Below are positions 25,178 to 37,931 of a stretch of 64,000 nt of DNA, piece by piece (position 1 is the first letter of the stretch; each line of letters starts with the position of its first letter). Location of the stretch: NCBI GenBank assembly GCA_963969595.1, contig OZ018413.1:3784501-3848500 (forward strand), read 5' to 3'. The translations under genes were made by a program, and so were the position numbers. The DNA is from Neckera pumila. Taxonomy: Eukaryota; Streptophyta; Bryopsida; Hypnales; Neckeraceae. The notes beneath the pieces were generated by a model, which did no database searches, was not told the DNA's origin, and worked only from the letters and a program-made list of their open reading frames with translations.

Positions 25178-25770
25178 CTTGGTTTGAAACACATTGTTAG
25201 ATACCTAACTAACGTCCATTTGGTTTGAAACAAACACTGTCTATTAGAAAAATCTATCTGACGTCCATTTGGTTTGGAACATATACTTTTAAAAAAATTT
25301 AGCTAATTGTTTGTTTGGTTTGAAATCTAGCTAACATCTGCTTAATTTGATTACATTGTTAGAAATCTGATTAATGTTTGCTTAGTTTGAAACACAAACT
25401 TTTAGAAAAATCTAGCTAATGTTCGTTTGGATTGAAATCTAACTAATGTTTGCTCGGTTTGAAATACATATATTGTTCACTTGATTTGAAACACATTGTT
25501 AGAAATCTAGTTAATGTCTAATTGGTTTGAAACACATGTGCAATCCGCTTGATTTGAATTACATTGTTAGAACTCTAATAAATGTTTGCTTAGTTTGAAA
25601 CACACATTATTAGAATAATCTAGCTAATAACCATTTGGCTTGAAATACATTAATAGAAATCTAACTAATGTCCACTTGGTTCAAAACACACTTTATTAGA
25701 TATCTAGCAAGCTAACATCCGCTTGCTATGAAACACACTTTTAGAAATCTAGCTAATGTCTACTTGATAA
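25178..25770. repeat. Degenerate minisatellite around 'tttggtttgaaacacattgttagaaatctagctaatgtc'
   Basis: Around fourteen imperfect tandem units of about 25-55 bp, each with a 'ttggtttgaaac' core and most with 'agaaatctagctaatgt'. No coding signal. Confidence 0.75.
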
Positions 25771-25779
25771 ACAATCTGT

Positions 25780-27170
25780 AGCAACAAGGGATTTGAACTG
25801 TGGTCATGTATTGCACCGTAATTTGCTTTGTATTCCCTTGCTAAGCTTGCAAGAAGTTTGAAAATGTTGCTTCACAAGCACATACTTTGGCTAGGGGTTT
25901 AACTTGCTATACGGTGTAATATCAGTTGCGTTAGTAGCTTTCACATGAGCTGTTATTATAGTTGTTGTTGGAAAGTATTTAGAACAAGGACAATGAACTT
26001 GGTTTTTTGAGTATTTTCTCGCCTACGAAGAATTCTAGAGTGCAACGTTCAGAACTGCAATCCGAACCTTGAGAACCTTGAAGATCTCGTTGGTAATATA
26101 TGATGTTACTATTGCTATGGATACTCTAACTACAAGACTACGTCATAGTGCGCAATGGCATTGATATCCAATTTATTACGGGATGGTGCGCAGTGGCATC
26201 TTTAACTACAAGATAACTCACCCAAGAGCTAGCCAAGGGCCACAACCAACTCACAAAGTTGCAAATGGTTGAGGAAACGCACCATCAAATCAGGAAAAAT
26301 GATTTTTTTCTTGAATTTTTGAATTATTTTCTATAAATCAAATCCCAAAGTGTGTATTTTCTTGCATTTTCCATCACTCTTTGAATGTGTATAACTTTTA
26401 GAAATAAATTTTTCTAAGTCTAAATTTTCACATGCATACTATTTTGAATGCTTTACAAATTATCTAAATTTGATTTTATTTAAAAAAAATTATTCCAAAA
26501 GTCATAGTACTTAGCACTAAGGTTGTTTTGAGCCAAAATCGGCAGGTGTTTTTTGCAACTATCTTGGAGACTAATTGAACCAATGGCTTCCAAAAAATTG
26601 AAGTGCTAGTTTCTTTCCACAATCCTTTCCATATATGCCAAAGTCTTCTTTGATTCTGAGCTCTTCCAAGCAACACAAAAATACTAAAAAACATCCATTA
26701 TTTAAGAGGTGTGGTATGTTAAATTGTAACTTACTATCTTTTATCCTCATATTTTTTTTTATGATCTCAATTTTAGATTTGGCATATAAAAGCCAAGGAT
26801 TGGGAGACTTCAATCACTTTTACAATTTTAACACTCTTGATCAAATATTATAATCTTTCAGTTTGTAAGTGATATGTTGTTGTTTTTCCTATTTGATCTA
26901 TAATAAATCTGTATTGAATTTGCAAGGTTACAATTTCTTTTAAATTGATTAAATTTACCAAAACGGAATTTTTGTTAAATTTGAGCAAAGTTAACTTCAA
27001 GAAGTTCAAAAATAGCCTTTGGCATTAAGGAGTTAATGTTAATGGATCATTGCAATAAATACTTGACTTGTTTTCTATCCATTGCTTTTGTAGGGTGGTA
27101 TTATTCCTCAAATTTTGAATTATACCTCAGAATGGCTTGAGATTTGTGAAAATGGTATACAAGACTATTG
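25780..27170. other. Gene-free AT-rich stretch
   Basis: It includes a reversed box B-like string (gggatttgaactgtgg at about 25,788) with a weak box A partner near 25,840, and '..cattaaggagttaa' near 27,020, which may be the worn end of another piggyBac-like copy. Nothing is firm. Confidence 0.4.
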
Positions 27171-27173
27171 AAT

Positions 27174-27735
27174 ACCTTGAAGGCCTATCAAAAAAACACT
27201 CAAAATTGTCATTTTTATTGCATAGTGCAAAGCTCTTAAATTTTATTTTATTTTTTATTTTTATTTTTTGCATATCTAACTAGAGGATCTTGCACTTAAC
27301 TAATACAAGACTATATGGAAAGAAATTTAAGAAACTTTCACCATGTAGATTGCAAGACATTTGTGTACAAAATTACAAACTATTTTTTCTTGAACCTTGT
27401 CTAATTACATTTTAAGACTTTGAACCTTCTTTACTTGAAAATTTTGCAAAATAAAATTTTCATTTTGAATTGAAAGCCTTGTGAAAAAAATTCACAAGAA
27501 AAAAAAATTTGATTTTCGTTCTTAAAAAAAACGTTAAGTAGGAGCAAATTTGAAATAGAACAAAAAATTAAATCATTAACAAGTCTAAAATGGAATTGAC
27601 ACACTCTAATTGCAATGGTGAGATTGTTCTATAAGTTATTTTTTGAAGAAGATGTTTGATAGCCCAAAAAACAAGATTCTTCATAACTTCTCTTCATTGG
27701 TCCAAATAAAATGTAACAAAGGGATATATCATTCT
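27174..27735. mobile_element. piggyBac-like element, truncated and diverged (copy 10)
   Basis: Left end 'ACCTTGAAGGCC', then 'aaacactcaaaattgtcatttttattgca', 'aactagaggatcttgcact' and 'tccaaataaaatg', in the order seen in copies 8 and 14. The hairpin end is missing, and the TTAA is worn to TTGA. Confidence 0.5.
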
Positions 27736-27899
27736 ATAAGTAGGCAAGGTATTTTGGAAGTATTATTCTTAAAAGATTGTGATGGCGAGGTCTTAGAAGG
27801 ACTGCACGCGCAATTGTATGCCGTATCATTTGCCAACCATTGATTGGTTGGATTTGATGTTAGCCAGTCCCTTATTTCAATTAGGCTATAGTATATATT

Positions 27900-28070
27900 A
27901 TATCACTATGTGGAAGTGCCAAAGGTGCTGCCATTATGATTTTGTGTGATGTTTGTTCTAAAGAATGGCATCATACAAAATGTTTGAGTCTACCACTACA
28001 AGGAGTCCATGTTGGTTGATGGCTGTATGAATATTGTATCTCAAAGGATAGTTAGTCGTCATAGTTTTTT
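27900..28070 (+). pseudogene. Degenerate PHD-finger-like coding fragment
   Basis: The frame starting at 27,909 reads 'CGSAKGAAIMILCDVCSKEW', then 'HHTKCLSLPLQGVHVG', a stop, and 'WLYEYC'. The pattern C..C-x-LCDxC-x4-WH-x2/3-CL-x-PL-x-V-x-G-x-W-x4-C is that of a PHD finger missing the first ligands and carrying an in-frame TGA. It is not a copy of the BAH-PHD genes nearby; the residues differ throughout. Weak coding character may continue to about 28,560 without a recognisable family. Confidence 0.45.
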
Positions 28071-28099
28071 GATGGATTTTCATAGTTTTTTTTTTTAAG

Positions 28100-30180
28100 G
28101 TCGTATAGATGAGGGTATGTTTTTGCCAACATGAAAAGGTCTTCAACATTGGTGAAAAGGGATTATAAAAGGGATATTGCTAATCCGCTTATTACATTTG
28201 TATATGTATCATATGGGCATTTATTTCTTTTTGTTGCTATGAATGATGTGAGTATCAAGGATTTAGAGTGATGTAGGTGTTTTGTGCATTTTTATCATTA
28301 CCTTCAAAGTCACTTGGTGGTTGTGGCAATGCAATGGCACAAGCCACTTGGCAGTCCCATCGACTTATAATATCCACCAAGAGTTCAAAGCTATTAGATT
28401 AAAGCATAGGTTTGTATTTTGACCATTATCAAGCTTTGTGCTACATTAAAGGTTGTGCATTGTCTTGCAAGTCATTTAGTAGAGTTCCGTGCATAGTGTA
28501 TTCATACCTTGTCCAATTGGTGTTGATTGGAGGTGGATTTCACCTCATTCATGCACTTTGATGGTGCTTAGGCACTCATAAAATTAATGTTACATCATTA
28601 TATCTTATTTACTCACACTTGTCACATGTTGTCACAATATGATTTTGGCATGATGTATATCTACAATAAATGTATCCATCTTGTGTCAAAATATCAAAAA
28701 CATCAACTCATTTTTTACTTCATTCATGTGGTCAAATTCCAATCATCCCTTGAACAAGCATTTGATTGTGTAGGGATTTATAATACAACTAGTTCTAAAT
28801 TGTTGGTTCTCAAATTATTGGTATGTTAAAGTTATTATGTTCTTTTTTATTATAATTTAATTCCAACCATTTTGATGTGTGACAACCAATACCTAATACG
28901 TATTAAATCAAAATCAGTATCTAATCAATACCTAATTGCAAGCAAAATCTTGTAGATTTATGATGCATGGATTACAATTTATTCAAATAATAAATTGAAA
29001 AATGCAAGTGTGTTGCATGGCAGTACACTAAATAGTGCAATTAGATTGCCTCACTCTAATACCTCGATAATCCACACTATATAAGTATTCATTGTTGTTA
29101 TACAATGATGCATTCAATCCATGTGTACTACCATTGAGTCATAAGACAATTTACCTGAGGTAAGGCAACCTAATTGTTAAGGCAACCTAATTACACTATT
29201 TAGTGTAGGTTCAATGGAAAATCACTGTAAAGATAAATGCCAAATAAGAATTTTTTTTTTTTAAAGCATTTATTTTTATGTAGAGGATAAATATTCTTGT
29301 AAGTTTAGTTGCTTTTATCATCTAGCAATCTTCATTATATGAAATTTTATGTAGAGGATAAATATTCTTGTAAGTTATACTTACTTTTATCATCTGCCGA
29401 TTTTCATCATACTACTAAAATCATAAATCCCTCTGTAAAATCACAAATGCTACCGTTAATAATAGGGACTCATGCTTGCTATGCTACGCATTCATTATAT
29501 CACATATTAGTACAATTTTGATATATTTGAATAGAATGCATGATAATGATTTCAATAAGTCTTTGAAATAATTAATTTTAATACTTTGTAAAAATATTTT
29601 CAATCATGCATACATAAAAAGAATATTTTCACACAATGTTATATTATAGAAATAGAGTAGTAGTTTGCAGTCACCTCTGTAATATCACTTTTACAGCTTT
29701 TAGGATTTCAAAATCGTATTGCTACTACCAAATGATTTGAGAAATTTATTTAAATGAAAGCAATTTTGGATTTCACAACAATTAAGTTGTTCATGAAGTT
29801 TTTGAAATTTACAAGTTTTTCTTTTCAATTCACCAAGTTTTTGGATTGCCATTGTTCGTAATAATTGAGTCAACTTTTGAATGCATTACAATAAATGTGT
29901 ATCTTTTACAGTATTCACCATTGCATATATTTCATTCATCATTCAATAAATTTCTATTGCACATTTCAATATATGCTTACTTATAAACAAAATTATACAA
30001 TTTATTTGAAGATTTATTGAAATTTTTGTTCTGCACTCTATCTAATACATAAAAATTCTAATAAAATTCTAATGATGAACGTGTAGCATAGAAAGCACCA
30101 ACTGCTAGTTATATGAAAAAAAATTACAATTGGTATTGAAGCCCCTCATTTATTACTTTGAAATGTTACTTGGACAAAAA
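28100..30180. other. Gene-free AT-rich stretch
   Basis: Only the short inverted-repeat element at 29,026 is recognised. A 35-bp direct repeat ('tagaggataaatattcttgtaagtt') sits near 29,281 and 29,352. Confidence 0.5.
29026..29205. mobile_element. TA-flanked MITE, relative of 38,111-38,360
   Basis: Ends CACTAAATAGTGCAATTAG and its near inverse, with TA on both outer sides. The internal 'ataatccacactata.aa.tattcattg' and 'ctgaggtaaggcaacctaatt' match the 38,111 element. Tc1/mariner-type by its TA target. Confidence 0.65.
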
Positions 30181-30243
30181 CATAGTCTTCAAGCAATCTA
30201 TTCATCGTTCAAATATGGACGTCAGAGAGCTTAGGGGTTAAAG
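30180..30243. mobile_element. Solo end of a piggyBac-like element (copy 11)
   Basis: '..gagcttagggg' followed by TTAA (30,244-30,247) resembles the right end of the short copy at 45,430 ('gagcgcttagggg' TTAA). The opposite end was not found. Confidence 0.35.
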
Positions 30244-31061
30244 GTGTATATTCACTACTCTATTCTTGCCAACAAATTCTAGAAATCAACTCAAATCCTT
30301 GCTCTGAAACCTAAAACCAAAACCTTCAAATTAACCTCCCCAAGAGAATTTGGTAGGATGAAGAATGCAAATCAAGAACCATTGAGCAATTTAGGGCTTG
30401 AGAAGTATCCTAACATAACATCTTAATCATAGCAAGTTTATTTTTCTTCCAATCTCTCTATGAACTGATTTAGAAACTTGCACATAGAATCACGACCATC
30501 AACAAAGCACAAGTGACCAAGTCAGTCAAAGCGTTGAAGAACAAACAAAACCGCATATCTAAAATACGTAGATGCCTTCAACTGTTTCATGCATTTTTAA
30601 GCAGTATGCATTTCAAGACGTTCATCACATACCCAGTGGGGATGCAGAATCCCTTACGCTGTAGAGCAACCTTACGCAATGCCAGGCACTCAAAAAAAGT
30701 TCTCATCAAACGAGGAAACTTTACAGCCAACGCTAGATTTGAGTTGGGCTACTGATCAAAATGTACACCTCAACAAAATCATCAATGCACTGCTGCAGGC
30801 TCATCGAAGAGACATCACAAGTAGACTGGACTGCTGAATTGGCACAGTCCCTACACAAGTTTCTGAAAAAATACCACATGCTTCCTGAGACATGGCTTCG
30901 TATCAAAGGACCCATGGAAACAATCTAGAAACCCACCAAGGTAGTCAAACCACTATCTTACAGATTTTCATCTATCCCCACTATCTACATCAACAACTCT
31001 CATCATTGATACCCGAAAAGGGATTGGCACACCGAAAGAAGAGACCAAACTTCAGTGCAGA

Positions 31062-33317
31062 TCACCTCCTCTGCCGCTTTGCCTCCGGCTGCAAAACGGA
31101 AAAAACGAGACATGGAACACAACATAAGACCAACATTTAGAAAAGTACTTCTCAAACCAGCACCTCAGTCGATCATCTTAATCTGTGCATCCGATTTGAT
31201 CCAAACAATACTATTTGCATCAAGCATACAGTCTCACCATTACGTGATCCAAGACATCTCCTCCGCGAATGTACTGGCATTCCTGTCCAGAAAAGAAACG
31301 GAAACGACTCCAACAGGAGAACATGGTGTAAATAGAGCGTACCCTGGCATCTGGCGTCCTGTATGACGGTCCATTGCTCTTCTTCACGCTTTCAGGAGCA
31401 CAGGAAGGACAAATGTAACTATCCAAATGTTCAACCTGCTCGACGCTCAAGCCCACGCAATGTCGATGGAACCTACACATCCAGTCAACAGGCCAAAGTG
31501 TCAACGAAATAACTAAACACCTCTCTAATAGTGCAGAACAGAAACACAATCTCAGTGAAGAAGGAAGACTCTTTCATGCTGATTCTGCAATTCCTGCAAG
31601 ACTGACTATTTGAAGCAAGTTCCAAAGCATGCCACATTGGAGAATCTTCTTAAAAGAGCGGTCCTCCTAACACGCTCCAGTACTCACTAACAGAGAATGT
31701 AATGTACTGTTGCTGGGAAAGGCCCTCACCAATCTTTGCAGCTTCCACATTCAAGCATCACATGGTCAGGATTGTATGGCATCTCACACTTGCAATACCT
31801 GAAATAGCACATTCAAAAACGGTCCACGTTGCAATAAGTAAGGAGTAAGAGAAACTCCACAAGACTCCATACGTGAGCACCAAACCCTTACGAACCCCTT
31901 CAGATCCAAATGGCCAAAAGTGGTTGCTCACATCTCCATACCAGCTCAAAACAAATCTTGCAGGAAGCTTACACAGAATTGCTAAAAATAAATCTTTCCC
32001 TGAAGGTTTTAACAATAAGACAATACTTGAAAGCTCCGAGACGGTTAAGTCGGATTCAAAGACCAGTGGAGACTTACACGGCAACGCGGTCGGGAGTGAA
32101 ACCGCCAGTGGTCGCCTTGTACTCAAAGCGACAGAAGTAGTCATCAGCGCCCACGGTCTCCAGCTTCGTGTACGCCTTGAAAGCATGAACGGTGCACTTG
32201 CCTTCGATGGTGTCCGCACTCTGGACGTCGAAGTGGTCAGACAGAAACACCTCCTTCTGACCATGAAACTGCTTGCGACCACTCATGGATTCCTCGGGAC
32301 GGTAATACCAACGCACACGCACTTTCACATTGCCACGGCTATCGGCCTCGATTTTCTCCACCCTGGCGATGTAAGGAGGTTTATCCGGATCCTCGCTCCG
32401 CATCAGCACTGTGTCTCCAACTGCCAACAGTCCAATTGGCCGGCACCATCAATCTGATAATAGGATAGGAGCCCGCTGGAATGACAGGGGTTCAAGTTCC
32501 CAATCCAAAAGTGATAGTAGAAAACTGATCAGGTAGCCTCATTGTGCTAGATTCCAGCTGTCTAAATTAGGATTTTTACTTACGGATTCTCACTGTCGTG
32601 GGGAGCCACGCGTTATACGGTTAAATATTGCCATATTTCAACAATGTTCTGGCCTTCGGGAAATGCAAGATAAAATATGAGATCATTTAGCCGGATGTAA
32701 CAGCGATTTTAATAAAAATTTGTTCTGCATTGCTCAAAATCATATTACAGAGACCGAGATAACCGATAAAATATTATCAAGTGATCGCCAGCATTGATAA
32801 CTTAAAAAACAAGTTTCCGGAGCTACCCCCAACAAAGAAAAACTATAAAAAGAGTGGCAGGTGGTCCATACACAAATCTAACGGGTATGACAATGTTCAG
32901 CAACTGAAGCCTCGAAGCCTACCCATTCTATTACTCACCTTACAAAAATTCATAACGTATCATATTGTATCCAAATACTCCCTCCGTTTGGAAATAGTGT
33001 ATCCATTCTCTGTAGTGATTGCACTGAGAATGGATGCATTATTTCCAAACGGAGGGAGTAATACATTTTTTTAGTGCGATAAAATACTCTTCAAAACGAG
33101 GACAAGATGCTCAAAAAATTTTGCCACTCAAATAATAAGAATAAAACACGCAGCAGCTGCCTACCCAACATGTCCGTCATTTCTAGCGGCCGGGAGCTAC
33201 ACAGTAGAGAAAAACAGAGTACAAGAGTTTGAAAAACCACGCACCTTTCACAATCTTGCGAGTACCCTTGATAACACACGAGTCCAACGTCTTCTTCCCA
33301 TTCTTCGGCTTCGCCAT
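31062..33317 (-). CDS. EBS/SHL: BAH-PHD histone reader, EBS/SHL family, copy B
   Basis: Minus-strand exons: 33317-33245, 32420-32078, 31798-31730, 31472-31343, 31088-31062. All junctions are GT-AG and in phase, giving 213 residues identical to copy A, with the BAH cage residues and all eight PHD ligands intact. Intron 1 carries a Stowaway-type element (32,978-33,058), absent from A and C. Intron 2 has lost 49 nt relative to A between two TGG triplets. Exon 2 differs from A by about one silent base. It points towards copy A, forming an inverted pair about 11-12 kb apart. Nothing suggests it is a pseudogene. Expected role as copy A: nuclear H3K27me3/H3K4me reader. Confidence 0.93.
32978..33058. 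mobile_element. Stowaway-type MITE in intron 1 of BAH-PHD B
   Basis: An 81-bp near-palindrome starting CTCCCTCCGTTTGG and ending with its inverse, flanked by TA on both sides. The 33-bp arms differ at two positions around a 15-bp loop. CTCCCTCCGTT with a TA target is the canonical Stowaway (Tc1/mariner) signature. Confidence 0.93.
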
Positions 33318-34404
33318 GACAACACTCGCTCCGAATACATAAACCGATTCCCACACACACACACAGGCCGGCCCAACGATCACTTGCCACACCCTAACCC
33401 CAATTTTTGAACCATCATCCCACTAAACGATCTCATTCTGGTCGCCACTCGCCCCATCTCCTCCCACGGAGCCACTCCATCGCACAACGCAGCGAATTCC
33501 ACCCATCCCACTTCCCGTTCCACCTCAACGCAACCCAACCCGGAATTCCACACACCCAAACCTCACCACGGGCACAAAAGCTCCACAAAACCCGTCAAAA
33601 TGGTCTCCAAACTTCGCAATTTTCACAATTGTCCACTGTCCAATCGAACTCACAACAATCTTTCTGCTGACTCCAAAACCCCAAAGCCCCAAGCTCCCAA
33701 GCTACAATCCTTGAAACAAGGAATTCACCCGCGAAGCTGAGTTGCGCTGTTCGAAATTCACGCGCTTAGAGCGATCGCATTGTACTGTACCGTGAGCTCG
33801 AAAGCGGCAATCCTGCTGTGTTGACAGTGAAGCCAAATGAGACAGGCAATTCACGGGTAAAGCTTATGAAGCTGTGCAGGTGCGCGGCTATGGCCGGCTG
33901 GCCATTGCGACTCTGCACAAATATATTCGCAACATGGCGGGAAGCTCCCACTCCTCCAACAACTCCACAAGTACTGGCACGTACCGTAATTCGTTAAATA
34001 CCGTAACATTGTACGTATTAATCTCAGCGTAGTAAGTACGCTGTTGTATCGTATTAATACGTCTGACGTTTAATTTATCGAACTGAAGTCGCACTATTTT
34101 AAATTAGAGTAGACTGACATGTCACTGAATTGAATTGTACAATTGCCGCTGCACGACTTAACTTAATTAAATGAGTGCTGAGAGTTTGAATAGTGCAAGT
34201 CCTCTTACATTTTAGATGATCGTTGGATAAATGTGGTCTTTTATATGAACACTTGGATGAATTTTATATGAATATCAAGTGCATGTACCATTTGGGATAT
34301 AATTGTGAAAATAGAGTAGATCACATTATTATTTTGTTTTTATCAACTTTGTTGTGAGCTCTATTGTATCCTGTACATTACAAATTTTGCAAATTAATGT
34401 AAAG

Positions 34405-35515
34405 TCACAAATGATTATTACAAGGGGGTAGAGAATTACTATAATACATCTTCTGGTGAGTGCCAAGTGCATATATATTAGAATTACATATGACAATGAT
34501 ACGGCAATGTCTTTGATTGTTTGATTGGAGACAGATAGAATAAATAGTTTGTTGTGTCCAATCCATCTTGTAGGATGACAGTGGCTGAACATATCTTCTC
34601 AATAATTGGCATAACTTAGTTTTTGGATAAGATTTTTGATTGTACAGGTTGTATGAGGTACGGCTTCTTCCATATTGTATTTACAAAAGAGTATTACAAC
34701 GGGGGTAACAAAGAATTAGTAAAATACATCTTTTGGTATATGCCAAGTGTACGTTAGAATTACATATATCAATGACATGTCAGTGCCTTTGATTGCTTGA
34801 TCAAAAACAAATAGAATAAACAGTTTGTTGTGCCCAATCCATCTTGTAGGATAATAGTGCCTAAACGTATTGTCTCAATAATTGGCATTGTTTAGTTTTG
34901 GATAAGATTTTGGCTGTATAGGTTATATGAGGTACGGCTCCCCTGTGTTGTATTCACAAATGATTATTACAACAGGAGTAGTAGAGAATTACAACAATAC
35001 ATCTTCTTGGTGTATGCTAGATATACATTAGAATTATATGTGACAATGATATGTTAGTGTTTTTGATTGCTTGATTGGAGACAAATAGAATAAATAGTTT
35101 GATATGCCCAATTCATCTTGTAGAATTAATGACAGCAAGCAAACCGTATTGTCTCAATAGTTGGTATAGCTTGGTTTTGGATATGAATTTGATTGGTATA
35201 GATTGTATGAAGCACGGCTTCTCCCATGTTGTATTCACAAATTAATATTACAAAGGAGTAGAAAATTACTACAATACTGACATCTTTTTGGTGTAACTAT
35301 ATCAAGTGTACATTAAAATTATTTATGACAGTGATACATCAGTGACTTTGATTGCTTGATTGGAGGCAAATAGAATAAAGAATTTGTGATGCCCAATCCA
35401 TCTCGTAGGATGATAATGGCTAAACAAAATGTCTCAATAATTGGTATGACTTGGTTTTGTATAAGATTCTGATTGTATAGGTTGTACAAGGCACGGCTTC
35501 TATAAGTACATTTTT
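34405..35515. repeat. Four tandem units of about 280 bp
   Basis: Units begin near 34,405, 34,680, 34,954 and 35,231. Each holds 'acaaatgattattacaa', 'ttgattg(c/t)ttgattggagac', 'ccaatccatcttgtaggat', 'ctcaataattgg' and 'ggttgtatgaggtacggctt' in order. The anchor 'ccatcttgtagga' recurs at spacings of about 276, 274 and 285 bp. Non-coding. Confidence 0.9.
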
Positions 35516-35910
35516 TTGTATTTAGAAATTTCTAAACACACCATTTGCACTTTGATTGGACCCTTGTAGTAACATATTTGTGCTTTTATTAATTCACAGC
35601 AATATAAAATTACAATCAATAAAAGTGATGTAGATTAAGCATTTTAATTTCAAATATTTTTGAGAAATAGCTTAATAGTGTAATTCCTCTATCTCCACTT
35701 TTGTAGTTGCACTTGGAGACCTGTACAATGCATAGAATCTACAATTGTTTTTTATGCTACTTTGTATGCTAATTTTTCAGCCGTAGGACTAATTAAAGAT
35801 TAACATTTGCAATTTAAACAAAAAAAAATTGAAATTAATAACTACTCATAATATTATTAAACAAACATTCAGATTTAAATAACAAATAAATTGTTATTTA
35901 TTAAATTTCA

Positions 35911-36215
35911 CATTAGAAGAGATTTGAGGCCTCCAAGAGCCCGCAAGTTATCATGCGTTCCCAGACTGCGGAAACGCAGGAAAGCTGCTAGCTGATGTGG
36001 TTGAGACAATGCCACGTCACTTTTTCAAATAAAATAAAATAAAATAAAATAAATTTGCCCTAAAAAGATATTTGGGAAAGAAAAAAAATTATTTTTATTT
36101 TTATTTTTTTTTGAAAAAAAAAATTCTGACAGCTCTTACCGGTTGTTCACAAATCTGGCCAGATTGGAGAACGGACCTGAAATGGCCCTCCAATGCCTTC
36201 AAATATCTTCTAATG
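35911..36215. mobile_element. MITE with CATTAGAAGA ends (copy 1)
   Basis: CATTAGAAGAGATTTGAGG at the left and CCTTCAAATATCTTCTAATG at the right are inverted. The interior is unusually GC-rich near the ends ('gcgttcccagactgcgg', 'gccacgtca') with an AAAAT expansion. A relative lies at 42,643-42,896. Target duplication not clear. Confidence 0.65.
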
Positions 36216-37931
36216 ATTATGAACTTGTTTTTTACAAAATCAAACGTCAAGCATAATTCAACAAAACAAGGAAACTATTTACAAACATTGATTTTAAGTG
36301 GTGTCAACTACTACTGATTTATTCATTTGACTATGATTTCTAAAAAAGTAAAGTTTATTGAAGTAATTCAATCTGAATATTGAAATCCAATATATTATGT
36401 TATGGGATCAAGGTCAGTAGCAAATACATCTAAAAAGAGACAATAGAATTTTTGGGAAGAAACACCAAGGCAATTTATTGTATGGGAAAAAAATTGAGTT
36501 TTAAAATATTAGTTCTATTTTTATGCACCTATCATACAATTTTTCTCAAGTTTAGTTAATTGTTTGACTAGAAATGCCAACCTTCACTACTATATATAAT
36601 AGTATATTTTTGAGGCTGTAATTTTTTTTATTTTTCATTTTTTATCTTTGATATTAATCCTTAAATATTTTTTGAGTAAGTTTTAGTTGTCAATAGTCTT
36701 TCATTTTTCTTACATTTACTTCTAAATTTTTTTACTAATTGATTAAATTAAAAGAAATTTGAATAGAACACTGATTTTCAAACCAAACTCAAACTATATT
36801 TACAATGGAAAAAAAACATTTGTGTATGTGGAACATATATATGCATTTATTTATTGTTCAAAAATTGTATGCTTAGCAGTATGTAAGTGTTCACCATCTG
36901 CTTAAAAATAAAATGATAAAGAATAACTTCAATGGTCCTACAAAGATTTCAGCACTTTGATTCCATTTATTTACTTTCATTGTCTTATTACAATCAAATG
37001 AAAAGATCTTTGAATTGGATGGACCAAAACGTCTTTTACCTACCTCAAAGGAATAGCAAGAAATGGTTGTACTTGTTGGATTAATTGGGTCCACGAGGTC
37101 TATGGTTTGATGGTTATTAATATTTGTAGCCACAGCTCAATATTCTAGTTTGATTGGGGAAACAAAACCCCTCACCATTGGTGGAAGGAAGGTGCCTTTA
37201 AAATAAATGCCAAAGCATGGTCAATTTAGTTACTTCTCTTTACGACTTGGTTGTGGTTTCAAATTGTATATGCCAATTTCATTTTAATTTAAATCATTGA
37301 ATTATATTTGTTGAAGTCATTACCGTATATATATATACACATATATTTAAGCATAGAAATACGTCTGATTTAGCAATAATGTAAAATTAATATTCTTACA
37401 AATCTAAATGATTTTTTGGAATCCGAACAAGTAGCTACACTATAATTACTTAGTCAAAAAATATGCCAATGCTACTCAAACTTCCCCACATGCAACTTTT
37501 GTCAATGCATAACATTGTTTATCCCAATCCTTGCATCAATTGATAATTCCTTCTTGGAGATGTAAAGAGGCATAATACCTTCTAAGCATACGCACGACCA
37601 TTACTTGATTACACAATATTATGTATAGCACAATTGCCGAGGCGGAGGGAATTTGGAAAAATAAAATAAAAATAGGGTTGAAGAAGAGGACAAAACTTGA
37701 CAAGGAATGTTTGCTTGTTTTCAAAGTTCCCGATAACTAGCAACATAGACACCCATCTAGAAATGGATGAAATATGTGATTGATGAATGAAAAATCTGTC
37801 ATCACTGATTACATGGATTTCACGTGTCAAGCTTACAGGAGATAATCTGCTTGCCTTTTGAATGGGACATTTTTTGGCTATGGTTTACTCACTTCCCGTA
37901 CAATCCCGTCAGAGCTGACAATTCAATAATA
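36216..37931. other. Gene-free AT-rich stretch
   Basis: No gene or repeat recognised. Confidence 0.5.

Larger units (their letters stand above)
30260..34118. repeat. Paralogous block B (inverted relative to A and C)
   Basis: Reverse-strand counterpart of block A. Similarity to A is near-total between 30,666 and about 32,451 (exon 2 to 3' flank) but only around 80-85% by eye upstream. About 320 bp (30,345-30,665) not found in C separate the near-identical part from a short stretch again similar to C. Confidence 0.85.

Noticed and set aside
25788..25860. Reversed box A/box B strings considered as a tRNA gene
   Set aside because: No acceptor, D or anticodon stems can be formed.
26480..27036. 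Possible further piggyBac-like copy ending '..cattaaggagttaa'
   Set aside because: Only one weak end was found, and the interior does not match the family.
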